From assembly GCA_963840665.1 (NCBI GenBank), contig CAWIZO010000005.1:597592-661591 (forward strand): a DNA stretch of 64,000 nucleotides. Direction: 5' to 3'. This document shows, in pieces, positions 8,553 through 16,929 of this stretch (position 1 is the first letter of the stretch; every line of letters begins with the position of its first letter). Source of the stretch: DATFTE01 sp963840665 (GTDB taxonomy: Bacteria; Acidobacteriota; Terriglobia; Terriglobales; Acidobacteriaceae). Made by a program: the position numbers and the translations under genes. The notes beneath the pieces were generated by a model. It had not been told where the DNA came from. It made no database searches and saw only the letters and a list, made by a program, of their open reading frames with translations.

Positions 8553-9008
8553 TTATTGATTCTGGTTCCTCATTCTTAATGTCAGCACCGCACACGGCGC
8601 CAACCGCACCACTTTCTCCGCCACCGAACCAAACACAAAATGCCGCAGGCCGGTCGACCCATGCGTGGCAATCACGATAAGTTCCACCTTCTTCCGCTCT
8701 GCGATGATCACGATCTCGTCGGCCGCTTGGCCGTGTCCCACGATTGTTGTTGCTACCAAACCCGGCTGCGAAATCCCTTCGCGCAGATTACGCAGCTTTG
8801 TAACCGCATCGTCGTGCAGAATCTTCTCGTATTCCGGCAACTCGAAATCGTAGGCAGGATCGGAAGTCGGCAACGGGATCGTCGGGACGACATAAACCAG
8901 GCAGAGTTCTGAGTCGAAGTGCCCGGCTAGTTCGCAAGCAGCTTTCACCGCCTCCAGTGACGGCTCGCTGAAGCCGGTGGGACAAAGAACGCTCTTAATC
9001 GGCAGCAT
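8553..9008 (-). CDS. Universal stress protein (UspA family)
   Basis: 151 aa, one Usp domain. It begins IKSVLCPTGFSEPS and ends with the ATP-binding signature THGSTGLRHFVFGSVAEKVV (G-2X-G-9X-GS). This places it in the ATP-binding UspFG/MJ0577-like group. It is divergently placed from the TetR efflux operon with a short shared upstream region. The role is general stress tolerance; no specific substrate can be inferred. Confidence 0.92.
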   Translation of the reverse strand: MLPIKSVLCPTGFSEPSLEAVKAACELAGHFDSELCLVYVVPTIPLPTSDPAYDFELPEYEKILHDDAVTKLRNLREGISQPGLVATTIVGHGQAADEIVIIAERKKVELIVIATHGSTGLRHFVFGSVAEKVVRLAPCAVLTLRMRNQNQ

Positions 9009-9049
9009 GAGAGACCCCTAAGGCAATGAATTATAAGTCGCAGATGGCA

Positions 9050-9096
9050 TTGTGCATCCTGGCCAGCGAGTCTATAATCTAACTAACCGGTTAATT
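9050..9096 (+). promoter_or_regulatory. Promoter and palindromic operator of the TetR efflux operon
   Basis: TTGTGC (9050-9055), a 17-base spacer and TATAAT (9073-9078) make a good sigma70 promoter. Directly downstream, covering the expected transcription start, lies the palindrome AACTAACCGGTTAATT (9081-9096; one mismatched pair). A bound repressor there would block initiation, so this is the probable operator of the adjacent TetR-type regulator. Confidence 0.65.
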
Positions 9097-9105
9097 AATC
9101 GCGTC

Positions 9106-9783
9106 ATGGCAACCGCCACCAAATCCCGGCTCGGTTCCCGCGGCAATCCCGAAAAGAGCCGCGCCGCCATTCTGCAGGCCGCTATCCGCGAATTCGCCCA
9201 GCAAGGCATGGCCGGGGCCCGCACCGACGCTATCGCCCACGCCGCTCGCGTCAACAAAGCCCTGCTCTATTACTACTTCAAAGACAAAGAAACTCTCTAC
9301 GGAGAAGCCATCGACTTTGCGTTTGGTCAACTGAGCGAACACATGATGGCTGTCCTTGATCAGGACTTAGCCCCCAAAGAAAAAGTGTTGCTCTACGTCG
9401 GCACCTACTTCGACTTTGTGGCTGGCCATGATTCGATCCGCAACCTGATCCAAATGGAAACCATACGGGCGGGTCACGGTTCTCCCCATCTGAAACGCGT
9501 CGCGAAGCGGTATTTCTTGCCGATCTATACGCGCCTCGGCAGTGTTATTCGAGAGGGCGTCGCTTCTGGCGTGTTTCGCCCCATAGAGCCTTTGCATTTC
9601 ATACCGTCGATGGTCGCGCTGGTGGTCTTCTACTTTATCAGTGCGCCTGTCATGAAAACTGTCATCGGATTCGATCCCCTCTCCCCCGAAAGGCTTACGG
9701 AGCGCCGAAGCGCGGTGCTCGATTTCATTTCTGCGGCGTTGTTCGAGCGTCCTGACACCAGGCGTAAAGGAGATTCCAAGTGA
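9106..9783 (+). CDS. TetR-family transcriptional regulator
   Basis: 225 aa from the ATG at 9106. A GTG at 9052 is also in frame but would place the promoter and operator inside the gene. The N-terminal helix-turn-helix has the usual TetR order: ILQAAIREFAQQGMAGARTD, IAHAARVNKALLYYYFKDKE, LYGEAIDFAF. The C-terminal helical domain (about 80-210) would bind the inducer. The stop overlaps the GTG of the membrane fusion protein, so regulator and pump are one operon and the regulator is probably an autorepressor. The gene order resembles cecR-ybhGFSR of E. coli. Confidence 0.93.
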   Translation: MATATKSRLGSRGNPEKSRAAILQAAIREFAQQGMAGARTDAIAHAARVNKALLYYYFKDKETLYGEAIDFAFGQLSEHMMAVLDQDLAPKEKVLLYVGTYFDFVAGHDSIRNLIQMETIRAGHGSPHLKRVAKRYFLPIYTRLGSVIREGVASGVFRPIEPLHFIPSMVALVVFYFISAPVMKTVIGFDPLSPERLTERRSAVLDFISAALFERPDTRRKGDSK

Positions 9784-10874
9784 GCGCCCGCAACAAGTTT
9801 CTCATTCTGCTTTCCATCATCTGCGCGATCGCGCTGGCTTACTACTATTTTTCCACGCCCAGCAATCGCGACCTCGTTCTCGTCGGCACGGTTGACTCGA
9901 ACCAAGTGGTCGTCAGCCCGCAAATTGAAGGACGCATCTCGAAGCTACTGGTTGACGAGGGCACGCCTGTGAAACAGGGAGACTTGATCGCGCTACTCGA
10001 TCCCTCGGAACTCGAGGCTCAAGCGCGAGCCGCTGCCGCCACCATCAACAGCTTTCAGCACAAAGTGTCGGAGATGCAGTCGACGGAACAAGCGACCTCG
10101 GGATCGACCTCGAGCAATGTCATCAATGCCCAAGCCCGCTTGGAGTCGACCCGCGCCCAGTTAGCGCAGGCCGAAGCCACGCTGGTTCGCACCGAAAGCG
10201 ATAGCCGCCGCATGATTGAACTGGCAAAACAAGGCGTCGCCTCCGATCAAGATCGTGTGCAAGCCGAAAGCAACTTGAAAGCACAGCAGGCCACCGTACA
10301 GTCGCTGAAGGATCAGGTCAATGCCGCGCAAGCCGATCTCGACGCCGCAATCGCCAACACGCACCAGGCGCACGCCGCCAAGAGCACCGTCCAATCCACT
10401 CAGGCCGATCTCGACAACGCTGTCCAGCAACTTAAACAGTCTGAAGTTCGCCTGGGATACACCAAGATTTACGCGCCAGTCACCGGGACGGTCTCCGTTC
10501 GCGCAGCGCGCGAAGGAGAGGTCGTCAATGCCGGACAGGCGATTGTCACGATTGTTGACCTGACTGACACGTGGGTGCGCGCCGCTATCCCTGAAACGAA
10601 CGCCGATCATATCGGACTCGGCGATACTCTACGAGTTCGCCTGCCCGGCGGCACTATTACGCAAGGCAAGGTGTTCTTCAAATCCGCCGAAGCCGACTTC
10701 GCCACCCAGCGGGACGTCAACCGGAAGAAGCGCGACATCCGGACCATCATCCTCAAGGTTCGCCTCGACAATCCCAAGGGAGCCTACGTGCCCGGCATGA
10801 CGGCGGAAGTACTGATTTCTCCGGAGCAGTTGAGCGGCACACCTCAGAGCGCTTCTGCGGAGCAGCATCCATGA
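9780..10874 (+). CDS. HlyD-family membrane fusion (periplasmic adaptor) protein
   Basis: 364 aa from a GTG overlapping the regulator stop by four bases. A single N-terminal membrane anchor (about 6-24) is followed by a split biotinyl-lipoyl domain (VVVSPQIEGRISKLLVDEGT and GTVSVRAAREGEVVNAGQA) around a long alpha-helical hairpin rich in Ala/Gln (about 80-215), then a beta-barrel domain. It is an EmrA/YbhG-like adaptor that bridges the inner-membrane ABC pump to an outer-membrane exit duct. No TolC-type gene is in the operon. Confidence 0.92.
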   Translation: MSARNKFLILLSIICAIALAYYYFSTPSNRDLVLVGTVDSNQVVVSPQIEGRISKLLVDEGTPVKQGDLIALLDPSELEAQARAAAATINSFQHKVSEMQSTEQATSGSTSSNVINAQARLESTRAQLAQAEATLVRTESDSRRMIELAKQGVASDQDRVQAESNLKAQQATVQSLKDQVNAAQADLDAAIANTHQAHAAKSTVQSTQADLDNAVQQLKQSEVRLGYTKIYAPVTGTVSVRAAREGEVVNAGQAIVTIVDLTDTWVRAAIPETNADHIGLGDTLRVRLPGGTITQGKVFFKSAEADFATQRDVNRKKRDIRTIILKVRLDNPKGAYVPGMTAEVLISPEQLSGTPQSASAEQHP

Positions 10875-11908
10875 TTGCGGACTACAAATCCGGCAACGGC
10901 GCAGGCTCTACGGTCAACGCCATCGAGGTGGATCACATCGTCAAGAAATATGGCGACTTCACCGCCGTGGACGATGTCTCTTTCCAAGTCAAAGAAGGGG
11001 AGATCTTCGGACTGCTCGGTCCCAACGGCGCGGGCAAATCGACGCTGATCCGAATGATGACCACGCTCATCCCCATCACGTCGGGTCGCGCATTGATCGC
11101 CGGACACGACGTGGTGAAAGATCCCGACGCTGCTCGCCGCGCTATTGGCGTGATTCCGCAGGCGCTCACCAGCGACCTCGATCTCACCGTGGCAGAGAAC
11201 ATGAGCATCTATGCCAAGCTTTACGACGTTCCTGCGCAACGCCGCAGAGAAGCTATTGATGAACTCTTGCAGTTAGTTGACCTTACTAAGTGGAAGGACG
11301 CGCAGACCAAGACTCTCTCCGGAGGCATGCGTCGCCGCCTGGAAATCGCTCGTGGCCTGGTGCACAGTCCGCGCATCTTCTTCCTCGATGAACCCACCAC
11401 TGGCCTTGATCCCGTCTCTCGCGTCGCGGTTTGGGAAATGTTGACTAACATCAAGTCGCAGCGCCAGCTCACCATTCTCATCACCACTCACTACATGGAC
11501 GAGGCTGATCGTCTCTGTGATCGCATCGCTATCGTCGATCACGGCAAACTGGTCGCTCTCGATACTCCTCCGGCGTTGAAAGCCAGCGTACCCGGGTCCA
11601 ATGTCATCGAAGCGCAATTCGAAAATGTACCCACGGACTGGGAAGATCGCCTTCATAAGCTCAGCGATGTCACGTCGATTCAGCCCGAGGGCGCGGGCAT
11701 GTACCGAATTTTGACTGGCGACGGCTCGAAGACCACGACCGAGTTAGTCGAAGTCGCGGTCAAGGCTAAAGTGCTCGTGAAATCCCTGTCGGTACAGAAC
11801 ACTACACTGGACGACGTCTTCGTCCACTACACCGGGCGGCAGTTGCGCGACGAACTCGTGAAAGCGCACGGATTCGTTATGCCCCCCAGACCAGGACTGC
11901 AGCCATGA
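10871..11908 (+). CDS. ABC transporter ATP-binding protein (DrrA/CcmA type)
   Basis: 345 aa. Walker A GPNGAGKST (50-58), signature LSGGM (149-153), Walker B IFFLDE (169-174) and the ITTHYMDEA switch histidine are all intact. The C-terminal extension after residue 240 is typical of DrrA-like drug-export ATPases. The start overlaps the adaptor gene by four bases (ATGA) and the permease start overlaps its own stop in the same way. It energises export of an unidentified amphipathic compound. Confidence 0.95.
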   Translation: MIADYKSGNGAGSTVNAIEVDHIVKKYGDFTAVDDVSFQVKEGEIFGLLGPNGAGKSTLIRMMTTLIPITSGRALIAGHDVVKDPDAARRAIGVIPQALTSDLDLTVAENMSIYAKLYDVPAQRRREAIDELLQLVDLTKWKDAQTKTLSGGMRRRLEIARGLVHSPRIFFLDEPTTGLDPVSRVAVWEMLTNIKSQRQLTILITTHYMDEADRLCDRIAIVDHGKLVALDTPPALKASVPGSNVIEAQFENVPTDWEDRLHKLSDVTSIQPEGAGMYRILTGDGSKTTTELVEVAVKAKVLVKSLSVQNTTLDDVFVHYTGRQLRDELVKAHGFVMPPRPGLQP

Positions 11909-13017
11909 ATCACATCTTCGCCATCGTCGAGCGCGAAATGCGCAAGTTCTTCCGATCTCCGGCCCTCATGATGGCCTCGATGATCTTTCCGCTGGTCCAG
12001 CTCATCGTCTTGGGCAACGCCTTTGGCGGAAAAATCAAAGACGCCAAGCTCGGCGTGGTCGATGAGGATGGCGGCACGCAGGCTCTCAAAATTCGCGAGG
12101 CCTTCGACTCCGTGCGAGCGAACATTCGCACGTTCGTCCCTGTTTATTACGACAACGAGAAGCAGGCGACTGAAGATGTAAAGAACGGTAAGATCCAAGG
12201 CGCGGTCGTGATTCCGCCGCAATACTCAAGCCGCGTGTACGAACAGAACCATCCGCAGATCGCTCTAATCGTCGACAACAGCGATAACTTCATGAGTTCC
12301 ACGCTCGAACAGGAACTCACTGACATGGTCAACGCCTTAAACCAACCAGTCATTCAGCCGCGCCTATTGCAACAAACCGCGCTTTCGATTGTCGAGCTCT
12401 ATCCTTATATCGAATACATGAAGTATCTGTTGCCTGGCTCGATCACCTTGGCGATGTTTGTATCCGTGATGATCGGCGGGGGCATGCTCTATATCGACGA
12501 CAAAGCCCGAGGTGTGCACGAAGGCTACCTGGTCACGCCGATTACGAAAACTGAACTTGTCTTCGGACTCAACGCCGCCGGAGCGATCAAGGCTGTGCTC
12601 ACCGGAGTGATTATCACGATCATCGGTTCGCTGCTCGCCGGCGTCGGCTCAATCTTCGACTTCGGCACCATCGTCGGATTGCTGGTGATGATCCTTCTAA
12701 CCTCGGTCGCTTTCAATACCATGATGTTTCTGCTGATGGTGCGCGTCGATGATCCTCTGGTGCCGCGCGCGATTTTCGGCATCCTCAATACGCTTCTATT
12801 TTTCCCCAGTGGATCGATCTATCCGATACAAGCCTTCCCGCGATGGTTACAAGCGATCGCAAAGGCTGACCCGTTCACCTACGCGGTACACGGCTTCAAA
12901 TCGCTGCTCTTGAAAGAAACGGGTCTATCCCCGATTTGGCCCGACATGCTCTACCTGACGATCTTCGGCATCATTACTTTGAGCATCGCCACGCCGCTGT
13001 TCAAGAGAACGCTTTAG
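11905..13017 (+). CDS. ABC-2 type transporter permease
   Basis: 370 aa. One N-terminal membrane helix, a large periplasmic domain (about 45-170), then five C-terminal helices ending TPLFKRTL. This is the YhhJ/YbhS/DrrB-like ABC-2 permease layout. It is the last gene of the tetR-hlyD-ATPase-permease operon, with every junction overlapping by four bases. Only one permease gene is present, so a homodimer is expected. A repeat hairpin begins 2 bases after the stop and may end transcription. Confidence 0.93.
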   Translation: MNHIFAIVEREMRKFFRSPALMMASMIFPLVQLIVLGNAFGGKIKDAKLGVVDEDGGTQALKIREAFDSVRANIRTFVPVYYDNEKQATEDVKNGKIQGAVVIPPQYSSRVYEQNHPQIALIVDNSDNFMSSTLEQELTDMVNALNQPVIQPRLLQQTALSIVELYPYIEYMKYLLPGSITLAMFVSVMIGGGMLYIDDKARGVHEGYLVTPITKTELVFGLNAAGAIKAVLTGVIITIIGSLLAGVGSIFDFGTIVGLLVMILLTSVAFNTMMFLLMVRVDDPLVPRAIFGILNTLLFFPSGSIYPIQAFPRWLQAIAKADPFTYAVHGFKSLLLKETGLSPIWPDMLYLTIFGIITLSIATPLFKRTL

Positions 13018-13019
13018 GG

Positions 13020-13101
13020 ATTGCCGATTTTCGATTGCCAATTGCCAATTGATCGGGATATGGGCTTTCCAATCGGCAATTACAAATTGACAATTGGCAA
13101 T
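13020..13101. repeat. AT-rich intergenic inverted repeat, copy A
   Basis: The left arm is built of ATTGCC-GATTTTCG-ATTGCCAATTG units and the right arm of the complementary TTGACAATTGGCAATC units, enough to form a long imperfect hairpin between the ABC permease stop and the next gene. It is similar in build to the copies near 36950, 38333, 41044 and 44187. Confidence 0.7.
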
Positions 13102-13133
13102 CCTGTCTAACAATCCATTATCCTGTTAGGACC

Positions 13134-13607
13134 ATGACCCTGATGGATGCCGAGCAGTTCGACGCCGCCCGCGCTAAACGCCGCCGCCAGATCATCATCA
13201 CTGTGGTGATTCTTGCTTTATTCGGGGCATGGACGGCTTATCACCTCCGCAATTATCCGCAACGCAGCGCCGTCAACAAGTTCTTCGCGGCGCTCGAAGC
13301 CCAAAAATATGAAGACGCCTACGGCATCTGGTTCAACGATCCTGATTGGCGTCAGCAACCGCAGAAATATTCCCATTACGCTTACAACGATTTCTACCGC
13401 GATTGGGGACCGGGCGGCGAGTGGGGACTCATCAAAAGCCACGCCGTCGACTGCTCCGTCGCCACGGATAGCGGAGTCATCGTCCAAAGCACCGTCAACC
13501 AGCGCGCCGAGCATCCTTATCTGTATGTCACGAAAGCTGACAAGACGCTGTCGTTCTCTCCGAACGAAATCCAATGCGGCAACTGGTTTGGCTGGCTGAT
13601 CGAATAA
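13134..13607 (+). CDS. Membrane-anchored hypothetical protein
   Basis: 157 aa; TTAGGA lies just before the ATG. A short basic N-terminus and one hydrophobic helix (about 20-38) precede a soluble outside domain with SAVNKFFAALEAQKYEDAYG, which resembles the small alpha/beta DUF4878/NTF2-like fold, and aromatic clusters (YSHYAYNDFYRDWGPGGEWG). Two cysteines in the domain (VDCSV, IQCGNW) could form a disulfide. It sits alone between the efflux operon and fabD, facing fabD. No function can be assigned. Confidence 0.75.
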   Translation: MTLMDAEQFDAARAKRRRQIIITVVILALFGAWTAYHLRNYPQRSAVNKFFAALEAQKYEDAYGIWFNDPDWRQQPQKYSHYAYNDFYRDWGPGGEWGLIKSHAVDCSVATDSGVIVQSTVNQRAEHPYLYVTKADKTLSFSPNEIQCGNWFGWLIE

Positions 13608-13667
13608 GCGGGGGCTTGGGGGAAGGGCACAACTTCAGTCTTGCCGTCAGAGCAAAGGGCCTCAGGG

Positions 13668-14606
13668 CTAAGCCTTCACCGCGAAGTGTTCCAGCGTCTT
13701 CTGCAGCGATGCTTCATCCGCCACGTTCAGCGCCGTCTTCGAACGATCGATTTGCCGCATCAATCCACACAATACCTTTCCCGGACCAACCTCGACAAAC
13801 ATCGTCACGCCTTTCCCAACCAACACGCGCATCGATGGATCCCACTTCACCGATCCAGTAACTTGGCGCACCAGTGCATCGCGGCTCCGCTCAGCATCGT
13901 CGATGAGCGCCGCGTCGACGTTGCACACAACTGGAACCGTCGGTTTCTCGAACCGCAAAGCCTTTAAGTCCACAGCCAGCCGCTCTTGTGCAGGCTGCAT
14001 CAGCGCGCAATGGAAGGGAGCGCTCACCGGAAGCAACTTGGCGCGCTTGGCTCCGCGCTCGTCGGCCAGTTTTGCCGCGCGTTCCACCGCCGCGGTATTT
14101 CCAGAAATGACAATCTGTTCAGGAGAATTGAAGTTCGCCGCCTGGCACACTTCCCCTTGCGACGCGTCTCGGCAGACTTCCGCGACTTTGTCATATTCCA
14201 TGCCAAGAATCGCCGCCATGGCTCCGACTCCCACGGGCACGGCTTCCTGCATGTATTTCCCGCGATGGCGCACGGTGCGCACTGCGTCCGCGAACTCGAG
14301 GGTTCCGGCCGCCACTTGCGCGGAGTACTCGCCCAGGCTATGTCCTGCAACGTACGTCGGCTTCAATCCCTTTTCGGAGAGCACGCGCCACGCCGCTACA
14401 GACGCCGTCAAAATTGCGGGCTGAGTAATCTCCGTGAGTCGTAATTGCTCTTCCGGACCTTCAAAGCACACTTGCGATAGCTTGTATCCCAGCGCCTCAT
14501 CAGCTTCGGCAAACGTCTGCTTTGCGATGGGATGCCGCTCCGCCAATTCTTTGCCCATCCCCACGGCCTGCGATCCCTGGCCGGGGAAAAGAAATGCGAT
14601 GTTCAT
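13668..14606 (-). CDS. fabD: Malonyl-CoA:ACP transacylase
   Basis: 312 aa from the ATG at 14606, which sits 9 bases after AAGGA and gives the family-typical start MNIAFLFPGQGSQ. An ATG two codons upstream is also possible. The nucleophile elbow GHSLGEY (S90) and the downstream active-site histidine in APFHCALM are present. It loads malonyl groups on acyl carrier protein for fatty-acid synthesis. It is the last gene of the cluster yceD-rpmF-plsX-fabD, separated from plsX by repeats. Confidence 0.95.
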   Translation of the reverse strand: MNIAFLFPGQGSQAVGMGKELAERHPIAKQTFAEADEALGYKLSQVCFEGPEEQLRLTEITQPAILTASVAAWRVLSEKGLKPTYVAGHSLGEYSAQVAAGTLEFADAVRTVRHRGKYMQEAVPVGVGAMAAILGMEYDKVAEVCRDASQGEVCQAANFNSPEQIVISGNTAAVERAAKLADERGAKRAKLLPVSAPFHCALMQPAQERLAVDLKALRFEKPTVPVVCNVDAALIDDAERSRDALVRQVTGSVKWDPSMRVLVGKGVTMFVEVGPGKVLCGLMRQIDRSKTALNVADEASLQKTLEHFAVKA

Positions 14607-14627
14607 AGTCATAGATCCTTGATGCGC

Positions 14628-14760
14628 GCCAGATCCCTCAGCCGGCAAAAAGCGCCGGCTTCGGGATGACGTCTCTCAAAAAAGGATGAAGCAGATTCCT
14701 CGGGTCGTCACTGCCGCTCCACGCCAGATCCTTCGCCCTCTCGGCCTCAGGATGACGTCG
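14628..14760. repeat. Two dispersed AGATCC...GGATGACG units between plsX and fabD
   Basis: Unit 1 (14628-14672) holds GCCAGATCCCTC, a perfect GCCGGC...GCCGGC hairpin and TTCGGGATGACGTC. Unit 2 (14722-14760) reads GCCAGATCCTTC...GCCTCAGGATGACGTC. A third copy is at 46781. They are intergenic repeats of unknown function that interrupt the otherwise tight plsX-fabD cluster. Confidence 0.65.
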
Positions 14761-14766
14761 AGCCTG

Positions 14767-15789
14767 CTACTTGCTCATCACTGCCGCTCGCGCCGCCCCT
14801 AACTCCCTCGCGATGACATCATTAATGCGATGCTCGGCAAACTCGGCGGCTACCCGCAACGCATTCTTGATGGCGTTTGCATTTGACGATCCATGCGTAA
14901 TAAAGCAAACGCCTTTCACTCCAAGCAACGGAGCCCCGCCATACTCGGTGTGATCGAGTCTCTTCTTGAAATCGGCAAACGCACTGCGCGACAGCAACGC
15001 CCCAACCTGACGCGTAATCGTGGCGCGCAAACTTTCCTTCAACACCGCGCGCACCAGATTAGCCACACCTTCGGAAGTCTTCAGCGCGACGTTCCCCACA
15101 AATCCGTCAGCAACGATGACATCCACCACACCGCTATACAAATCGCGCCCCTCAACATTCCCAATAAAATTCAGCGGCAGATGTTTGAGTATCGCGAAGG
15201 CCTCTCGAGTAAGTTCGTTGCCCTTACTCTCTTCTTCGCCAATCGACAGCAACCCGACTCGCGGCTTGCTGGTACCAAACAGGGTCCGCACATAGATCTC
15301 GCCCATCACCGCGAACTGCACCAGGTTCTCAGGCTTGCAATCGACGTTCGCTCCCACATCGAGCAAAGTCGCCGCCGCTCCCGAAGCCGTGGGGAAAGTC
15401 GCCGCGAGCGCGGGACGATCCACTCCCGGCAGTGCTCCCAGCACCATCTTCGCCGTAGCCATGGCCGCGCCGGTGTTGCCGGCTGTCACGAATCCTGACG
15501 CCTTCTTGTCGCGAACCAGGCGCACTCCCACCCTGATGGACGAGTCGCGCTTGGCGCGCACGGCCTGCACGGCCTTGTCGTCCATACGAATGACTTCTGA
15601 GGCTTGCACGATTTCAAGCGGCAGGCCCGCCGCCGAAGGATGGCGATCCAACTCCGCCCGTATGACTTCCGTGCGTCCCACCAATAGGACGCGCACCCCG
15701 TACTGCCGGGCGGCCTGAATGGCGCCTTCAATCTCAGGCTTCGGCGCGCGGTCGGAACCCATCGCGTCGAGAGCTATGACGCTAGGCAT
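14767..15789 (-). CDS. plsX: Phosphate acyltransferase PlsX
   Basis: 340 aa, full length. It begins with the family signature ALDAMGSDRAPKPEIEGA and includes ASEVIRMDDKAVQAVRAKRD and GFVTAGNTGA. It makes acyl-phosphate from acyl-ACP for the PlsY step of phospholipid synthesis. It is 12 bases downstream of rpmF, the classical rpmF-plsX-fab arrangement, and is read from the promoter upstream of the yceD gene. Confidence 0.95.
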   Translation of the reverse strand: MPSVIALDAMGSDRAPKPEIEGAIQAARQYGVRVLLVGRTEVIRAELDRHPSAAGLPLEIVQASEVIRMDDKAVQAVRAKRDSSIRVGVRLVRDKKASGFVTAGNTGAAMATAKMVLGALPGVDRPALAATFPTASGAAATLLDVGANVDCKPENLVQFAVMGEIYVRTLFGTSKPRVGLLSIGEEESKGNELTREAFAILKHLPLNFIGNVEGRDLYSGVVDVIVADGFVGNVALKTSEGVANLVRAVLKESLRATITRQVGALLSRSAFADFKKRLDHTEYGGAPLLGVKGVCFITHGSSNANAIKNALRVAAEFAEHRINDVIARELGAARAAVMSK

Positions 15790-15801
15790 GTGAGGGCGAG
15801 A

Positions 15802-15987
15802 CTAGCTGGCTTCCTCGACGTTCAAGACTTCACGGCCTTTGTAGAACCCGCACTTGGGGCAGGCGCGGTGCGGCATCTTCTTCTCATGGCAATTGGGACA
15901 CTCAGACAACGAGTGCGCCTTCAGGCCATCGTGCGCGCGCCGGGTGCTGGTGCGCTTTTTGGAGTGACGTCGTTTCGGATTAGGCAT
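15802..15987 (-). CDS. rpmF: 50S ribosomal protein L32
   Basis: 61 aa. The start MPNPKRRHSKKRTSTRRAHD and a zinc-ribbon with CPNCH and CPKCG are diagnostic of the cysteine-containing L32 form. It sits between the yceD gene and plsX as in most bacteria. Confidence 0.96.
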   Translation of the reverse strand: MPNPKRRHSKKRTSTRRAHDGLKAHSLSECPNCHEKKMPHRACPKCGFYKGREVLNVEEAS

Positions 15988-16017
15988 CGCAAATTCCTCT
16001 CGCCGGCCGCAGCCGGG

Positions 16018-16569
16018 TTAATTGTCCAGCTTGTTGCGAATCTCTTTCAGGGCCTGCCAGCGCGGATCTTCCATCGGCTCCGCGCACGAGCATTCTTCTT
16101 CATTCATGCTCTTGCCGCAATGCATACAAAGGCCCTTGCAATCGTCGCGGCACAGAGCTTTCAGGGGAAGCGCGAGCAGAACCTGTTCACGCAAGACATC
16201 TTCGAGCAGCAACCCTTCCCCTTGATAATAACTAATTTCGGCGTCGGCTGCCGTAATCGACAGCTCTTCCTTGCCGGCGTCAGTTCCCTGCGGACGGTAG
16301 AGCAAATCGAAATCGTGCTTCAAATTCTGCACGACGGGTTCGAGACACCGCGCGCACGGCACCTCGACCCGGACCGCCAGATCGCCGGCAATCCGTATAT
16401 CCTCGACCGTCTGATGCCTGCCGTGATGCTCTTCCACGAGCTGCGCCCGGCCAGCGGTGCGTAACGGCTGAAGCTGGCGCAACTCCTCGCCAAAGTCGAT
16501 CGTCCCAGGCGCAAACTGCTCCTTGAAATCGACAGGATGGAGCTCTAACTCTTTAATTTCGATGAACAT
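16018..16569 (-). CDS. YceD family (DUF177) protein
   Basis: 183 aa from the ATG at 16569 (MFIEIKEL), with GGAG about 12 bases upstream. The conserved CARCLEP motif and the C-terminal cysteine cluster CRDDCKGLCMHCG are those of the DUF177 family, which is required for 23S rRNA accumulation in E. coli (YceD) and plants. It is the first gene of the yceD-rpmF-plsX-fabD cluster. Confidence 0.92.
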   Translation of the reverse strand: MFIEIKELELHPVDFKEQFAPGTIDFGEELRQLQPLRTAGRAQLVEEHHGRHQTVEDIRIAGDLAVRVEVPCARCLEPVVQNLKHDFDLLYRPQGTDAGKEELSITAADAEISYYQGEGLLLEDVLREQVLLALPLKALCRDDCKGLCMHCGKSMNEEECSCAEPMEDPRWQALKEIRNKLDN

Positions 16570-16650
16570 CGGGGACTCTCCGCGCCCCCAACACCGCGCA
16601 GGCCGCGGAAGCACGCACAGACGCGTAAACGCTCAAGGGAGCAAGAGTTA

Positions 16651-16679
16651 AGGATAAAGGGGGTGGCGGAGGGTGTCAA
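16651..16679 (-). promoter_or_regulatory. Sigma70 promoter of the yceD-rpmF-plsX-fabD cluster
   Basis: On the minus strand TTGACA (16679-16674) is followed by exactly 17 bases and TATCCT (16656-16651). It lies about 80 bases upstream of the yceD start codon and is one of the best promoter matches in the window. Confidence 0.7.
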
Positions 16680-16929
16680 GGAAGGGGGGCATCAACTTTC
16701 CACAGAAAGACTTGGATTTCCTCAATTGATTCCGATGCTCCTTGATGCTAGCTTGGCTTCCCCATCGCTGTTCAAAACCTGCGTAAGCGCTGACCCAGAA
16801 GCGGGCCGGGGTACGTCTAGCTGCGGTTCTAACTCGTAGGACGCACCTGTACCCCTGACCATGTACTAGCGTGAGCTTCGGCTCCCATTTTCGTGCCGTT
16901 AAGATTGCAGCAATCCCAGAGAGGCCGAG
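16680..16929. other. Gene-free gap upstream of RHS1
   Basis: No credible reading frame on either strand. It contains a degenerate repeat-like stretch (GGCCGGGGTACGTC ... CCTGTACCCCTGACC) whose end resembles the CACCCCTGACCTGAGACAAAG block in the repeats at 21408 and 23248. A purine-rich GAGAGG just before 16930 is the RHS1 ribosome binding site. Confidence 0.5.
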
